A stretch of 64,000 bases of DNA, taken from NCBI GenBank assembly GCA_036826475.1, contig DAISWG010000001.1, positions 1 through 64,000 on the forward strand. The letters are read 5' to 3'. Shown one piece after another: positions 51,334-59,866 of the stretch. The position numbers were made by a program, and so were the translations under genes. The number at the start of each line of letters is the position of its first letter. The first letter of the stretch is position 1. A model generated the notes under the pieces. It had not been told where the DNA came from. It did no database searches and was given only the letters and a program-made list of their open reading frames with translations. The DNA comes from Miltoncostaea sp036826475. GTDB lineage: Bacteria > Actinomycetota > Thermoleophilia > Miltoncostaeales > Miltoncostaeaceae.

Positions 51334-51362
51334 GTGCGAGGGAAGCGCTGTGCCCGACAGTG

Positions 51363-51400
51363 TGATAGCGCTATCGTTGCTTTCCATGTCCAATGATAGC
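51363..51400. promoter_or_regulatory. MocR operator with spaced direct and inverted GATAG repeats
   Basis: TGATAGC occurs at 51363-51369 and again at 51394-51400, 31 bases apart start to start, about three helical turns. GATAGCGCTATC (51364-51375) is a perfect palindrome with an extra half-site CTATC. TATCGT at 51372-51377 ends eight bases before the ATG at 51386 and is the probable -10. This mix of direct and inverted repeats is what MocR/GabR-type dimers bind. Confidence 0.65.
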
Positions 51401-52804
51401 AGTCCGGGGCGCCTGCGCGATGCCATCGCCACGGAGATCCTGGCCGGCGCACCCGCGGGGGGTCGCCTGCCGTCGACGCGGGAGATCGCCCGGCGGTGGC
51501 GGGTGAGCCCCGTGACGGTGCAGCGGGCGATCGCCCGGCTGGTGGCCGAGGGGCTGGTGGAGACGCGGCCCGGGGCCGGCAACTTCGTGCGCCACGCCAG
51601 ACCGGCGGCGCCGGTCGACCTCGGCTGGCAGACGACGGCGCTCGGCCCCGCCCGCCTGGATGCGGGCGCCCACGGCTGGACGCTCCGCCCCACGCCGGAG
51701 GACGGCGTGAACCTGCACGGCAGCTACCCCGCCGAGGACCTGCTCCCCGCCCGCGCGGTCCGGGCGGCGCTGGCGCGGGCGGCGCGGTCGGCGGCGGCGG
51801 TCGAGCGGCCCCCCACTGCGGGGATCCCCGAGCTGCGCGAGTGGTTCGCGCGCGAGCTGGCCGCCGCGACGCCCGCGGGGGCGGCCGCGCCCACGGGCGC
51901 CGACACGGTGGTGGTCTCGGGGGGCCAGAGCGCGCTGGCCTCGATCTTCCGTGCCCTCGCCGCCCCCGGCGACGCGGTGGTGATGGAGTCGCCCACCTAC
52001 TGGGGCGCCATCGCCGCGGCCCGCCACGCGGGCCTGCGGATCGTGCCGGTCGCCCGCGAGGGGGGCGCGGTGACCGCCGCCGCCCTGGACGAGGCCCTGG
52101 GCGTGAGCCGGGCACGGCTGTTCTACGCCCAGCCCCACGTCGCGAACCCGTCCGGCGAGACGTGGAGCCGGGCGGAGGGCGACGCCCTGCTCGAGGTGGT
52201 CCGCGTCCACGGGGCGTTCCTGGTGGAGGACGACTGGGGGCACGACCTGGCGTTCGACGGCCCCACCGTCCCCGTGGCCGGCCGCGACCGCGACGGCCAC
52301 GTGATCCACATCCGGTCGATCACCAAGAGCGTGTCCCCCGCCCTCCGCGTGGCCGGGGTGACGGCCCGCGGGCCCGCGCGGGCCCGCATCGCCGCCGACC
52401 GGACCATCGACGAGCTGTACGTGAGCGCCGTGCTCCAGCGGGCGGCTCTGGACGTGCTGACGGCGCCGGGCCGGGCGGCCCATCTGCGCGGGACGCGCGA
52501 GGCGCTCCGCGCCCGGCGCGACATGCTGGCCGGGCACATCGGGAACCTGCTTCCCGACGGGGTCCTCGGCCCGCTGCCGGCCGGAGGACTCAACCTCTGG
52601 TTGAGGTTCCAGGTTGCGTCGGCACGGGAGCTCACGGAGCTGTGCGCCCGCCGCGGCGTGGGCGTCTCGCCCGGGGACGAGTGGTTCCCCGCCGAGCCGC
52701 CCGCCGCGTTCCTGCGATTGAACTACTCGGGTCCCGACGCGTCCCGTTTCGGCGAGGCGGTCCGCGCCATCGCCGCGGCGGTGGAGGAGGCGGCGCCCGG
52801 CTGA
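51386..52804 (+). CDS. MocR-family regulator (GntR HTH plus aminotransferase-like domain)
   Basis: A 472-residue GntR/MocR protein. Residues about 8-70 form the winged helix (LPSTREIARRWRVSPVTVQR, VAEGLVETRPGAGNFV). Residues 90-472 are a fold-type I aminotransferase-like domain that binds PLP through Lys314 (SITKSVSPALR), with Asn254 in HVANPSGE and Asp283 in VEDDWGHD. It would sense PLP or an amino-group ligand. TATCGT ends eight bases before the ATG, and operator repeats overlap the start. It converges with the sulfur operon (three-base gap). Confidence 0.87.
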   Translation: MSNDSSPGRLRDAIATEILAGAPAGGRLPSTREIARRWRVSPVTVQRAIARLVAEGLVETRPGAGNFVRHARPAAPVDLGWQTTALGPARLDAGAHGWTLRPTPEDGVNLHGSYPAEDLLPARAVRAALARAARSAAAVERPPTAGIPELREWFARELAAATPAGAAAPTGADTVVVSGGQSALASIFRALAAPGDAVVMESPTYWGAIAAARHAGLRIVPVAREGGAVTAAALDEALGVSRARLFYAQPHVANPSGETWSRAEGDALLEVVRVHGAFLVEDDWGHDLAFDGPTVPVAGRDRDGHVIHIRSITKSVSPALRVAGVTARGPARARIAADRTIDELYVSAVLQRAALDVLTAPGRAAHLRGTREALRARRDMLAGHIGNLLPDGVLGPLPAGGLNLWLRFQVASARELTELCARRGVGVSPGDEWFPAEPPAAFLRLNYSGPDASRFGEAVRAIAAAVEEAAPG

Positions 52805-52807
52805 GCG

Positions 52808-54061
52808 TCAGATCTGCCCGTGATTCGGCGGGAGGGTGCCGGAGAGCAGGTGCGCGCCCACGTGGTGGTACTTCCAGTCCACCGGGTCGTGGACGCTGTG
52901 GGTGCGCGCGTTGCGCCAGTGCCGGTCGAGGCCGAGGCGGCGATCGGTGGCTCCGGCGCCGCCCATCGCGAAGAGCTCGGAGGCGACCTCCAGCGCCACC
53001 TCGCTGCCGAACGCCTTCGCCTGCGCGACGGCGAGCGAGCCGCGGGCGGCCTCGTGGCCGTCGGCGGGCCAGGGGCCGATCTCGTCGATCACGGCGGCGG
53101 CGCGGTCCAGCAGGGCCCGGGCCGCCTCCACCCGTGTCGCGAGGCGTCCCGCGCGGCGCGTGGTCTGCGGGTCGCGCGCCGCCGTGGGCGCCCAGCCGCC
53201 GGCGGCGGCCTCGAAGAACGGGCGGGCCCGGGTGCGTACGAAGTCGAGGCCGTCCTCGAGGGCGCCGCAGGCGATGCCCACCTCGATTGCCGCGTGGACC
53301 AGCTGGGCGCGCGCGCCGATCAGCTGGGGGCGGGTGAACGCCTCACCCCACGGCAGCACCATGGACGGCGCGACCGGCACGTCGTCGAGCGCCACCGACC
53401 CGCTGACCGTGGCGCGCTGGCCGAATGCGTTCCACTCCAGGTCGGGTCGCACCCCGGGCGCGTCCCGCGGGACGACGGCGATCACCAGGCGGCCCGCCTC
53501 GGTGAGGGCGTTCACGGCGATCAGCTCCGCGGTCGCCGCGCCGGTGCAGTAGTGCTTGCGGCCACGCAGCAGCAGCAGGCCGTCGCGGCGGAGCAGCCGC
53601 GTCCTCAGGTCCTGGGCGTGGGCGCCGCCACGCTCCGCGAGGGCGCTCGACAGGCGGCCGCCCGCCAGGGCGGTGGCGAAGACGCGCTCGCGCAGCGCCT
53701 CGCCGCCGAGCAGGCGGGCCGCGTCGAGCTGCAGGAGGTGCCCCTGCGGGACCTGGGCCAGCGACGGGTCGGCCGCGGCGAGCAGGCGCACCACCTCGGC
53801 CACGGTGCGCCACGGCACGTCCGGCCCCCCGTGCTCGGCGGGGACGGTGAGCGAGAGCAGTCCGCTGGCGTCGAGCCGGGCGATCTCGTCGCGGGGGAGC
53901 GCGCCGGAGCGGTCGCGGTCGACCGCTCCGGTCGCGAACGAGGCGGCGATGGCCTGGGCCACCGCGATCGCCTCGCCGGCGTCGGCGATCCGGTCGGCCC
54001 CCGGACCCGCCTCCGCACGTTCGTCGAGGGCCCGGAGCGCCGCGCCGCTACGCGTCGGCAT
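52808..54061 (-). CDS. sfnB: SfnB-like acyl-CoA dehydrogenase-fold monooxygenase
   Basis: A 417-residue flavoprotein of the SfnB/DszC branch of acyl-CoA dehydrogenases, which use reduced flavin to oxygenate sulfur compounds rather than dehydrogenate CoA esters. Blocks: LSLTVPAEHGGPDVPWRT, GRKHYCTGAATAELIAVNAL, FGQRATVSGSVALDDVPV, and the C-terminal RHWRNARTHSVHDPVDWKYHHVG typical of the group. It is the last gene of a five-gene minus-strand operon, overlapping sfnG by 14 bases. It may oxidise an organosulfur compound released earlier in the pathway. Confidence 0.85.
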   Translation of the reverse strand: MPTRSGAALRALDERAEAGPGADRIADAGEAIAVAQAIAASFATGAVDRDRSGALPRDEIARLDASGLLSLTVPAEHGGPDVPWRTVAEVVRLLAAADPSLAQVPQGHLLQLDAARLLGGEALRERVFATALAGGRLSSALAERGGAHAQDLRTRLLRRDGLLLLRGRKHYCTGAATAELIAVNALTEAGRLVIAVVPRDAPGVRPDLEWNAFGQRATVSGSVALDDVPVAPSMVLPWGEAFTRPQLIGARAQLVHAAIEVGIACGALEDGLDFVRTRARPFFEAAAGGWAPTAARDPQTTRRAGRLATRVEAARALLDRAAAVIDEIGPWPADGHEAARGSLAVAQAKAFGSEVALEVASELFAMGGAGATDRRLGLDRHWRNARTHSVHDPVDWKYHHVGAHLLSGTLPPNHGQI

Positions 54062-55199
54062 GCGCCACGCCGTCCGGCACCTGCGCCGGGTCGAGCCCGT
54101 CGCGCACCTCCAGCTCCCGGACGATCGGGATGACGTCGCGACCGAACGCCTCCAGATCCTCCTGGTAGTGCAGGAACCCCCCGAGGATGAGGTCCACCCC
54201 GATGCGCTTGTACCCGACGATCCGCTCGGCGACCTGCTCGGGCGTCCCGATGAGCCGTGTGCGGAAGCCGTCGTTGTACTGGACGAGGTCCTCGAACGAC
54301 GAGTCGGCCCACATGCCCCGCCGGTCGGACGTCGACTGGCCGGCCTGGCGCACGGCCGCGCCGAAGCCCTCGACGGCCTCGACGTGCGCCTTCGCGACGA
54401 TCTCGCGCAGCACGTCCTGTGCCTCCTTCTCCGTATCGCGCACGATCACGAAACCGTTGAGGCCGAACCTCGGCCCGTCGATGCGGCCCGCATCCGCGGC
54501 GATGCGGCGGAGGTCGTCGAGTTGCTCCTGCACCCCCTCGAACGACTTCCCGTTCGAGAAGTACCAGTCGGAGAGGCGGCCGCCGTTGCGCCGCGCCGCC
54601 GACGAGTTCCCGCCCTGGAAGATCTCGGGGTGGGGGCGGCCGTCCCACGAGAGCGGCTTGGGCTTCAGGGAGAACCCGCGGAGGCGGTAGAAGTCGCCGG
54701 CCAGCTCGGCCTCGTCCTCGGTCCAGATCCGCTTGAGGGCGGTGATGAACTCGGCGGAGCGCCGGTAGCGCTCGTCGTGCTCCAGCCAGGGCTCGCCGAG
54801 CTGCGTGAACTCGTCCTTGAACCACCCGCTCACCACGTTGACGGCCACCCGGCCGCCGGACAGGTGGTCGGCGGTGGCGACCCACTTGGCCAGCACCCCC
54901 GGTTGCCACAGGCCCGGATGGATGGCGGCGATGAGCTTCAGGCGCTCGGTGGCCAGCAGCAGGGCCAGGCTGAAGCTGGTGCTCTCGTGCTGGAACTCGG
55001 CCCCGTAGCTGGCGGTGTACCGCACCTGCGAGAGGGCGTACTCGAACCCCACGCGCTCGGCGATCCGGGCCAGGTCGCGGTTGTACTCGTAGCTCCAGTC
55101 GGTGCGCTGCTCGATGGTGCTGGTGACGAGGCCGCCGCTGACGTTCGGCACCCAGTATGCGAAGCGGAGCGGCTCCTTCGTGCGGTCGGCCCGGGTCAT
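54048..55199 (-). CDS. sfnG: Dimethyl sulfone monooxygenase (SfnG-like)
   Basis: A 383-residue FMNH2-dependent monooxygenase of the luciferase-like family. It begins LRFAYWVPNVSGGLVTSTIE, has RYTASYGAEFQHES, LLLATERLKLIAAIHPGLW, GRVAVNVVSGWFKDEF and the FQGGNSSAARR signature typical of SfnG, which converts dimethyl sulfone to methanesulfinate. The ATG overlaps the SsuD gene stop as ATGA. The reduced FMN is likely supplied by the fused reductase at 57606-58601. Confidence 0.88.
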   Translation of the reverse strand: MTRADRTKEPLRFAYWVPNVSGGLVTSTIEQRTDWSYEYNRDLARIAERVGFEYALSQVRYTASYGAEFQHESTSFSLALLLATERLKLIAAIHPGLWQPGVLAKWVATADHLSGGRVAVNVVSGWFKDEFTQLGEPWLEHDERYRRSAEFITALKRIWTEDEAELAGDFYRLRGFSLKPKPLSWDGRPHPEIFQGGNSSAARRNGGRLSDWYFSNGKSFEGVQEQLDDLRRIAADAGRIDGPRFGLNGFVIVRDTEKEAQDVLREIVAKAHVEAVEGFGAAVRQAGQSTSDRRGMWADSSFEDLVQYNDGFRTRLIGTPEQVAERIVGYKRIGVDLILGGFLHYQEDLEAFGRDVIPIVRELEVRDGLDPAQVPDGVAHADA

Positions 55200-56350
55200 G
55201 CGGGCACCCCCCTCATGGGAACGGTTGACGGGGTCCGGTCCCGCGGGTCGCGCAGGAGGCCCTCCCGGCGGAGGACGGGCAGGAGGCCCTCCCCGACGCG
55301 GTACGCCTCCTCGAGGTGCGGGTAGCCGGACAGGATGAACTCGGAGATGCCGAGGTCGCGGTACTCGGCGATGCGCTCCGCCACCTGCCGGTGGCCGCCG
55401 ACGAGCGCGGTGCCGGCGCCGCCGCGCACCAGCCCGATGCCGGCCCACAGGTTGGGCGACACCTCCAGCCGGTCGGTGCGGCCGCCGTGCAGCGCCGACA
55501 TGCGACGCTGGCCCTCGGACTCGGTCGCCCGCTGCACGTCCTGGGCCCGGGCGATCGCGTCCGGGGCCAGGCCGTCCAGCAGGCGGTCGGCCTCGGCCCA
55601 GGCCTCGGCGGACGTCTCCCGGGCGATCACGTTGAGACGGATGCCGAAGCGGAGCTCCCGCCCGGCGGCGTCGGCCCGCGCGCGCACCCGGTCGAGCTTC
55701 GCGGCGACGGCGCCGGGCGGCTCGCCCCAGGTCAGGTACACGTCGGCGTGCTCGGCCGCCACGTCGATCGCCGCCTCCGAGGAGCCGCCCAGGTACACGT
55801 CCGGCCAGACGGCGTGGGGATCGATCGACGCGCCCTCCACCGCGAGGTGGCGACCCGCCCACGTGACCTCGTCCCCCGACCACAGCGCCCGGAGGACGGT
55901 GAGGAACTCCGCGGCGCGGGCGTAGCGGTCCTCCTTGCCGAGGCGGTCGCCGTAGCGGCGCTGCTCCAGGCCGTCGCCGCCGACCACCACGTTCAGCAGG
56001 AGGCGGCCGCGCGACACCCGCTGATGGGTGGCCGCCATCTGCGCGGCCAGCGTCGGCGACATGAGCCCGGGGCGGAGCGCCACCATGAACCGCAGACGCT
56101 CCGTGACCTGGCTGAGGGCCGCCGTGACGATCCAGGCGTCCTCGCACCACGAGCTCGTCGGCGTCAGCGCGCCGTCGAACCCGAACGATTCGGCCGCCCG
56201 GGCGATCTGCCCGAGGTAGCCGACGTCCGGCGCCCGCTCGTCGCCGTCCCCAGCAGCCCGGGACCCGTGGGTCCCGATCGGGCTGCCGAGGGAGAGGTCG
56301 CCGCGCGAGTCGCCGTTCGTCGGCAGGAACCAGTGGAGCGCGATGCTCAC
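55196..56350 (-). CDS. FMNH2-dependent alkanesulfonate/methanesulfonate monooxygenase (SsuD/MsuD-like)
   Basis: A 384-residue luciferase-like monooxygenase. It begins SIALHWFLPTNGDSRG, has TPTSSWCEDAWIVTAALSQ, LRFMVALRPGLMSPTLAAQ, LLLNVVVGGDG, YLGGSSEAAIDVAAEHADVYLTWGEP and LVGGHRQVAERIAEY, which match SsuD/MsuD enzymes that cleave C1-C2 sulfonates to sulfite plus aldehyde. GTG start overlapping the previous gene by GTGA. In this operon methanesulfonate is the most probable substrate. Confidence 0.88.
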   Translation of the reverse strand: MSIALHWFLPTNGDSRGDLSLGSPIGTHGSRAAGDGDERAPDVGYLGQIARAAESFGFDGALTPTSSWCEDAWIVTAALSQVTERLRFMVALRPGLMSPTLAAQMAATHQRVSRGRLLLNVVVGGDGLEQRRYGDRLGKEDRYARAAEFLTVLRALWSGDEVTWAGRHLAVEGASIDPHAVWPDVYLGGSSEAAIDVAAEHADVYLTWGEPPGAVAAKLDRVRARADAAGRELRFGIRLNVIARETSAEAWAEADRLLDGLAPDAIARAQDVQRATESEGQRRMSALHGGRTDRLEVSPNLWAGIGLVRGGAGTALVGGHRQVAERIAEYRDLGISEFILSGYPHLEEAYRVGEGLLPVLRREGLLRDPRDRTPSTVPMRGVPA

Positions 56351-57591
56351 CGGTAGAGCGAGAACTCCGGACCGCGCCGGTTGAGCGCCCAGTCCCCCAC
56401 CTCGCGCGCCTTGTAGGCGACGGGGTCGTGGAGGGTGTGGGTGCGGATGTTGCGCCAGTGGCGGTCGAACCCGTACTCGGTGGTCGTGGCCCGCGCGCCC
56501 TGGATCTCGAACAGGCGGCTGGTGGCGTCGAGCGCGACCCTGGTGGTGAGGTACTTCGCCTCGTAGAGGGCCACGGCGGCCTCGGCGCGCTGCTCCGCGG
56601 TGAGGGACGGGCCGATGTCCAGCGCGGCCTGGATCGCGTCGCCCGCGCGGTCGGCGAGCAGCGCCGCCGCCCGGACCTCGCTCACGATCTCGCCGACCGT
56701 CTGGAGGATGTAGGCGTCGTCGGTGGCCCGCTGCACGCCCGAGGTCTCCCATGGGGTGGCGTACGCCGCCGTCCATTCGAGCGCCTCGGGGATCGCCCCT
56801 TCGGCGGTGCCGATGTAGAAGTTGACGAACGCGAGCTGCCAGTGCGGCGTGACCAGCGTCTGGTAGGGCGTGAACGGGTGCCCCTCGTCCGGGTCGCCGA
56901 GCACCTCGCTGCGGTCGATGCGCACGTCGTCGAACTGCACGCCGCCGGAGTCGGTGAGGCGCTGACCGATGTTGTCCCAGTTGCCGAGCGCCACGAAGCC
57001 CGGCTTGTCGCCCGGGATCGACACCAGCTGCAGACGGCCCTCGAAGACGGTGAGCACCGAGAGCTGGTCGCCCAGGCTCGCGCCGCTCGCGAACGTGCGG
57101 TGACCGTTCAGCCGGAACCCGTCGCCGTCCCGGGTGAGCACCAGGTCGGAGCCGCCGCGCGGGTTCTGCACGCCGCCCCAGAACAGCCGCTCCTCGCCGT
57201 TGCGGCGCGACAGGGCGTCGGCCTGCTCGGGCGTGCCGAACAGCTGGGCCACCCGCGTCTGGGCGTAGTGGTAGCCGATGAGGTGGGCGATCGAGGTGTC
57301 GCCCCGGGCGATCCGGCGCGTCACCTGATGGGCCTGGGCCAGGTTGAGGCCCCGGCCGCCGTACGCCACCGGCTCCTGCACCTGCAGCAGGTCGTTCTCG
57401 CGCAGCAGCTCCACCTCGGGCCGGGGGGTGCGGTTGGCGCGGTCGCGCTCCGCGGCGGTCCCGCGCAGCTCGTCGGCCACGCGGTCCGCGACGGCGAGCA
57501 CCTCGCGGAACACCTCGTCGGGGGCGCCGGACGTGACCGGCCGGTCCAGCACCCCGGCGCCGGCATCCCGGCGCGCGACGTCGATCGACAT
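56347..57591 (-). CDS. MsuC/SfnC-like flavin monooxygenase
   Basis: A 414-residue protein of the acyl-CoA dehydrogenase fold in the DszC/MsuC/SfnC group. Landmarks are VQEPVAYGGRGLNLAQAHQV, GGVQNPRGGSDLVLTRDGDG, DSGGVQFDDVRIDRS and the C-terminal EYGFDRHWRNIRTHTLHDPV. Such enzymes oxidise methanesulfinate to methanesulfonate using FMNH2. AGGAG precedes the ATG, which lies 14 bases after the flavin reductase stop. Together with SfnG and SsuD-like genes it can complete dimethyl sulfone to sulfite. Confidence 0.84.
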   Translation of the reverse strand: MSIDVARRDAGAGVLDRPVTSGAPDEVFREVLAVADRVADELRGTAAERDRANRTPRPEVELLRENDLLQVQEPVAYGGRGLNLAQAHQVTRRIARGDTSIAHLIGYHYAQTRVAQLFGTPEQADALSRRNGEERLFWGGVQNPRGGSDLVLTRDGDGFRLNGHRTFASGASLGDQLSVLTVFEGRLQLVSIPGDKPGFVALGNWDNIGQRLTDSGGVQFDDVRIDRSEVLGDPDEGHPFTPYQTLVTPHWQLAFVNFYIGTAEGAIPEALEWTAAYATPWETSGVQRATDDAYILQTVGEIVSEVRAAALLADRAGDAIQAALDIGPSLTAEQRAEAAVALYEAKYLTTRVALDATSRLFEIQGARATTTEYGFDRHWRNIRTHTLHDPVAYKAREVGDWALNRRGPEFSLYR

Positions 57592-57605
57592 GTGACTTCT
57601 CCTCG

Positions 57606-58601
57606 TCAGACGGTGATGAGCTCGGCCACGCGCACCCCGGCATGCGCCAGAGCCTCCGCGTCGGCCGCGGTGCCGATGAGCCGGACGTCGCGCAGGCGCA
57701 GGGCCCGCGCGGCGCGGCGCACCGCCGTGATCTCGTGCGGGCCGGGTGCCGTCGGCTCCCCGCCCGCGCGGCAACAGCCTGCGAACCCGCCGTCGTCGCG
57801 GTGGTAGACCACGACTCCGGGGTGCGACGGCCCCATGAGGGCGAGCGCGCCGTGCAGGGCCGCGCGACCGCGGCAGGCGGTGCTTCCCAGCGCGTCGCCC
57901 AGCAGGCACCCACGATGCAGGTGCAGCAGCGCACCGCCGATGCCGTGCGGGTCGCCGACGCTCACCGCCACGCTGACGCGCGACGGGTCCTCGTCGCCCA
58001 GGTGGGTCACCCGCAGGTCGCCGAGCTCGGTGGGCAGGCGCACCTCCACGGGCGGCGCGGGGGGCTCCGGCGCGGGCGGCTCGTCGCCGAGCCCGGCGTA
58101 GCCGCCGCGGAAGTAGAGGAGGGGCGCCGGGTCGTCGTCGATGTGGTCGGCGGCGAGCACGCGGCCGAACACCACGTGGTGGTCGCCCGCCTCGACGGTC
58201 TCGTGCAGCTCGCACTCCAACGCGGCGAGGGCGTCGTCCAGCACCGGGACGCCCCCGGAGACGTGCGTGCGCACGCCGAACCAGGTGCGGGCGTCGGCGG
58301 GCCGGGCGAAGCGCTCCGACAGGTCGCGCTGGCCTGCGCGCAGCACGTTGACGCCGAAGCGGCCGGCGTCGCGGATCGCCGCGAGCGTCTCGGACCCGTG
58401 GGTGAGGCACACGAGCAGCAGCGGCGGCTCGAGCGAGACGGAGGTGAGCGAGTTGGCCGTGGTGCCGAACGTCCGGCCCGCCCGGTCCCGCGCGGTCACG
58501 ACGGTCACACCCGTGGCGAAGTGCCCCATGGTCCGGCGCAGCAGCGCCGGGGTCACTCCGGGAGCGCGCAGGACGTCCAGCTGAGGTGCGGTCGAGGTCA
58601 T
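57606..58601 (-). CDS. Flavin reductase fused to a decayed GTP cyclohydrolase II-like domain
   Basis: A 331-residue protein. Residues about 17-170 are a flavin reductase (MGHFATGVTVVTARD, GTTANSLTSVSLEPPLLLV, GDHHVVFGRVL) that should provide FMNH2 to the three downstream oxygenases. Residues 185-331 look like RibA: LHRGCLLGDALGSTACRGRAAL matches the Cys-rich zinc site, but the third zinc Cys is Gly245, and the Arg-Gln-Glu-Gly motif is HRDDGG. It is probably catalytically dead and may bind a nucleotide or flavin precursor. TATGCT ends eight bases before the ATG. First gene of the sulfur operon. Confidence 0.82.
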   Translation of the reverse strand: MTSTAPQLDVLRAPGVTPALLRRTMGHFATGVTVVTARDRAGRTFGTTANSLTSVSLEPPLLLVCLTHGSETLAAIRDAGRFGVNVLRAGQRDLSERFARPADARTWFGVRTHVSGGVPVLDDALAALECELHETVEAGDHHVVFGRVLAADHIDDDPAPLLYFRGGYAGLGDEPPAPEPPAPPVEVRLPTELGDLRVTHLGDEDPSRVSVAVSVGDPHGIGGALLHLHRGCLLGDALGSTACRGRAALHGALALMGPSHPGVVVYHRDDGGFAGCCRAGGEPTAPGPHEITAVRRAARALRLRDVRLIGTAADAEALAHAGVRVAELITV

Positions 58602-58609
58602 GGCACGGC

Positions 58610-58648
58610 AGCATAAACCAGTAAGTCAATAAGAAAAGTTGTCTTTCT
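58610..58648. promoter_or_regulatory. AT-rich control region of the sulfur operon
   Basis: TATGCT on the minus strand (58610-58615) ends eight bases before the flavin reductase ATG. Further upstream, AGAAA-N7-TTTCT (58632-58648) is an imperfect palindrome in an unusually AT-rich patch for this genome. It could bind a sulfur-response regulator; no such regulator gene is adjacent. Confidence 0.45.
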
Positions 58649-58700
58649 CACCGTGGGGCGGCCGGGGCCCCCGACGGCCCCCGGCCGCCGCCCGCCCCGA

Positions 58701-59180
58701 TCAGGAGGCGGGCACCTTCAGCGACCCGGTCATCCCGAGCGCTTTGTGGTACTCGCAGAAGAACGCGAGCGTGCCGCTCGCCGGGAACGTGACCGTCACG
58801 CTCGCGGTCCTCCCGGACTCCACGTCCGTGTCGACCTTCTGCGACTCGAGCGTGAAGTTGTGCTCGTGCGTGCCGGTGTTGTCGAGCGTCAGCCTGACCG
58901 TCTGGCCCGGCGTGCCGGTGAGCACGCCGGGGACGAACGTGTCGTCCCGCATCGTGACCTGGACCGACGACCGGCCGGCGACGTCGGTGCCGCCCGCGCC
59001 CGCCGCCGCGGCCGCCGCCGTGGTGGCCGGCGACGCCGCGCCGGTGGTCGTGGCGGGCGAGCCGCCGTACGCGCCGCCGCCGTTCGCCGAGCCGTCGCCG
59101 CCGCCGCAGCCGGCCGCGAACAGGGCCAGCGCCATCGCCGGCGCCGCCACCAACATCACCGTGACACCCCGGTGTGCCAT
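58701..59180 (-). CDS. Cupredoxin-type copper lipoprotein
   Basis: A 159-residue lipoprotein. The signal peptide ends in AAGC with Cys25; an Ala/Gly/Thr-rich linker follows. Residues 70-159 form a cupredoxin beta-sandwich with probable type 1 copper ligands His107 (HEHNF), Cys142 and His145 (FCEYHKALGM) and Met150. It may carry electrons or scavenge copper outside the membrane. GGAGGAGG precedes the ATG. It diverges from the sigma/anti-sigma genes across a 98-base gap, so that pair may regulate it. Confidence 0.85.
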   Translation of the reverse strand: MAHRGVTVMLVAAPAMALALFAAGCGGGDGSANGGGAYGGSPATTTGAASPATTAAAAAAGAGGTDVAGRSSVQVTMRDDTFVPGVLTGTPGQTVRLTLDNTGTHEHNFTLESQKVDTDVESGRTASVTVTFPASGTLAFFCEYHKALGMTGSLKVPAS

Positions 59181-59278
59181 CTCGCCTCCTCCGTCGTGGG
59201 GCCGTCCTCCCCCGGTACCGGCGAGGCCGCCGATCGGTTTGCGACCCGGCGGGCAATCCGATCGGCCGCCGCGGCGGT

Positions 59279-59866
59279 ATGACCCGACGGGGAGAGGAGG
59301 GCGGGATCGCGCAGGGCCTGGACGGCGCGAGCGACGCGCAGCTCATCCAGCTGGCCGCCGGCGGCGACGGCATGGCCTTCGAGCACCTGTACGGGCGCTT
59401 CGCGCGGCCGGTGCGGGGACTCGCCCTGCGCCGGCTCCGCGACGCGGGGCGGGCTGACGAGGTGGTGCAGGAGACGTTCGCCGCCGTCTGGCGCTCGGCC
59501 CGCAGCTTCAGGCCCGAGCGCGGCCGGGCGTCGGCGTGGCTGTTCGCGGTGGCGCGCAACGCCGTGCTCACCGAGCTGGGCCGCCGGCGCCTGCCCGTGG
59601 CCGACGCGGCTGAGCTGCCGGAGGAGGCCGACGCCGCCGCCGACCCCCACGAGGACGCCGAGCTGGCGTGGCGGGCGTGGCGGGTGCACGCGGCGCTGGA
59701 GCGCCTGCCCGACCCGGAGCGGGCGGTGCTGGAGCTGGCGTACTGGAGCGACCTGTCCCAGTCGGAGATCGCGAGCTACCTGGACGTGCCCCTCGGAACC
59801 GTCAAGACCCGCACCCGGGCCGGCCTGGCGCGGATGGCCGGTCTGCTGGAGGACCTGAGGGCATGA
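59279..59866 (+). CDS. ECF RNA polymerase sigma factor (SigK-like)
   Basis: A 195-residue ECF sigma factor. Sigma2 includes AFEHLYGRFARPVRGLALRR and DEVVQETFAAVWRSARSF; sigma4 has LERLPDPERAVLELAYWSDLSQSEIASYLDVPLGTVKTRTRAGLAR (only landmarks). The ATG at 59279 is chosen; a longer in-frame start at 59174 would overlap the divergent cupredoxin gene. The stop overlaps the next start as ATGA, coupling it to an anti-sigma factor. Confidence 0.88.
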   Translation: MTRRGEEGGIAQGLDGASDAQLIQLAAGGDGMAFEHLYGRFARPVRGLALRRLRDAGRADEVVQETFAAVWRSARSFRPERGRASAWLFAVARNAVLTELGRRRLPVADAAELPEEADAAADPHEDAELAWRAWRVHAALERLPDPERAVLELAYWSDLSQSEIASYLDVPLGTVKTRTRAGLARMAGLLEDLRA

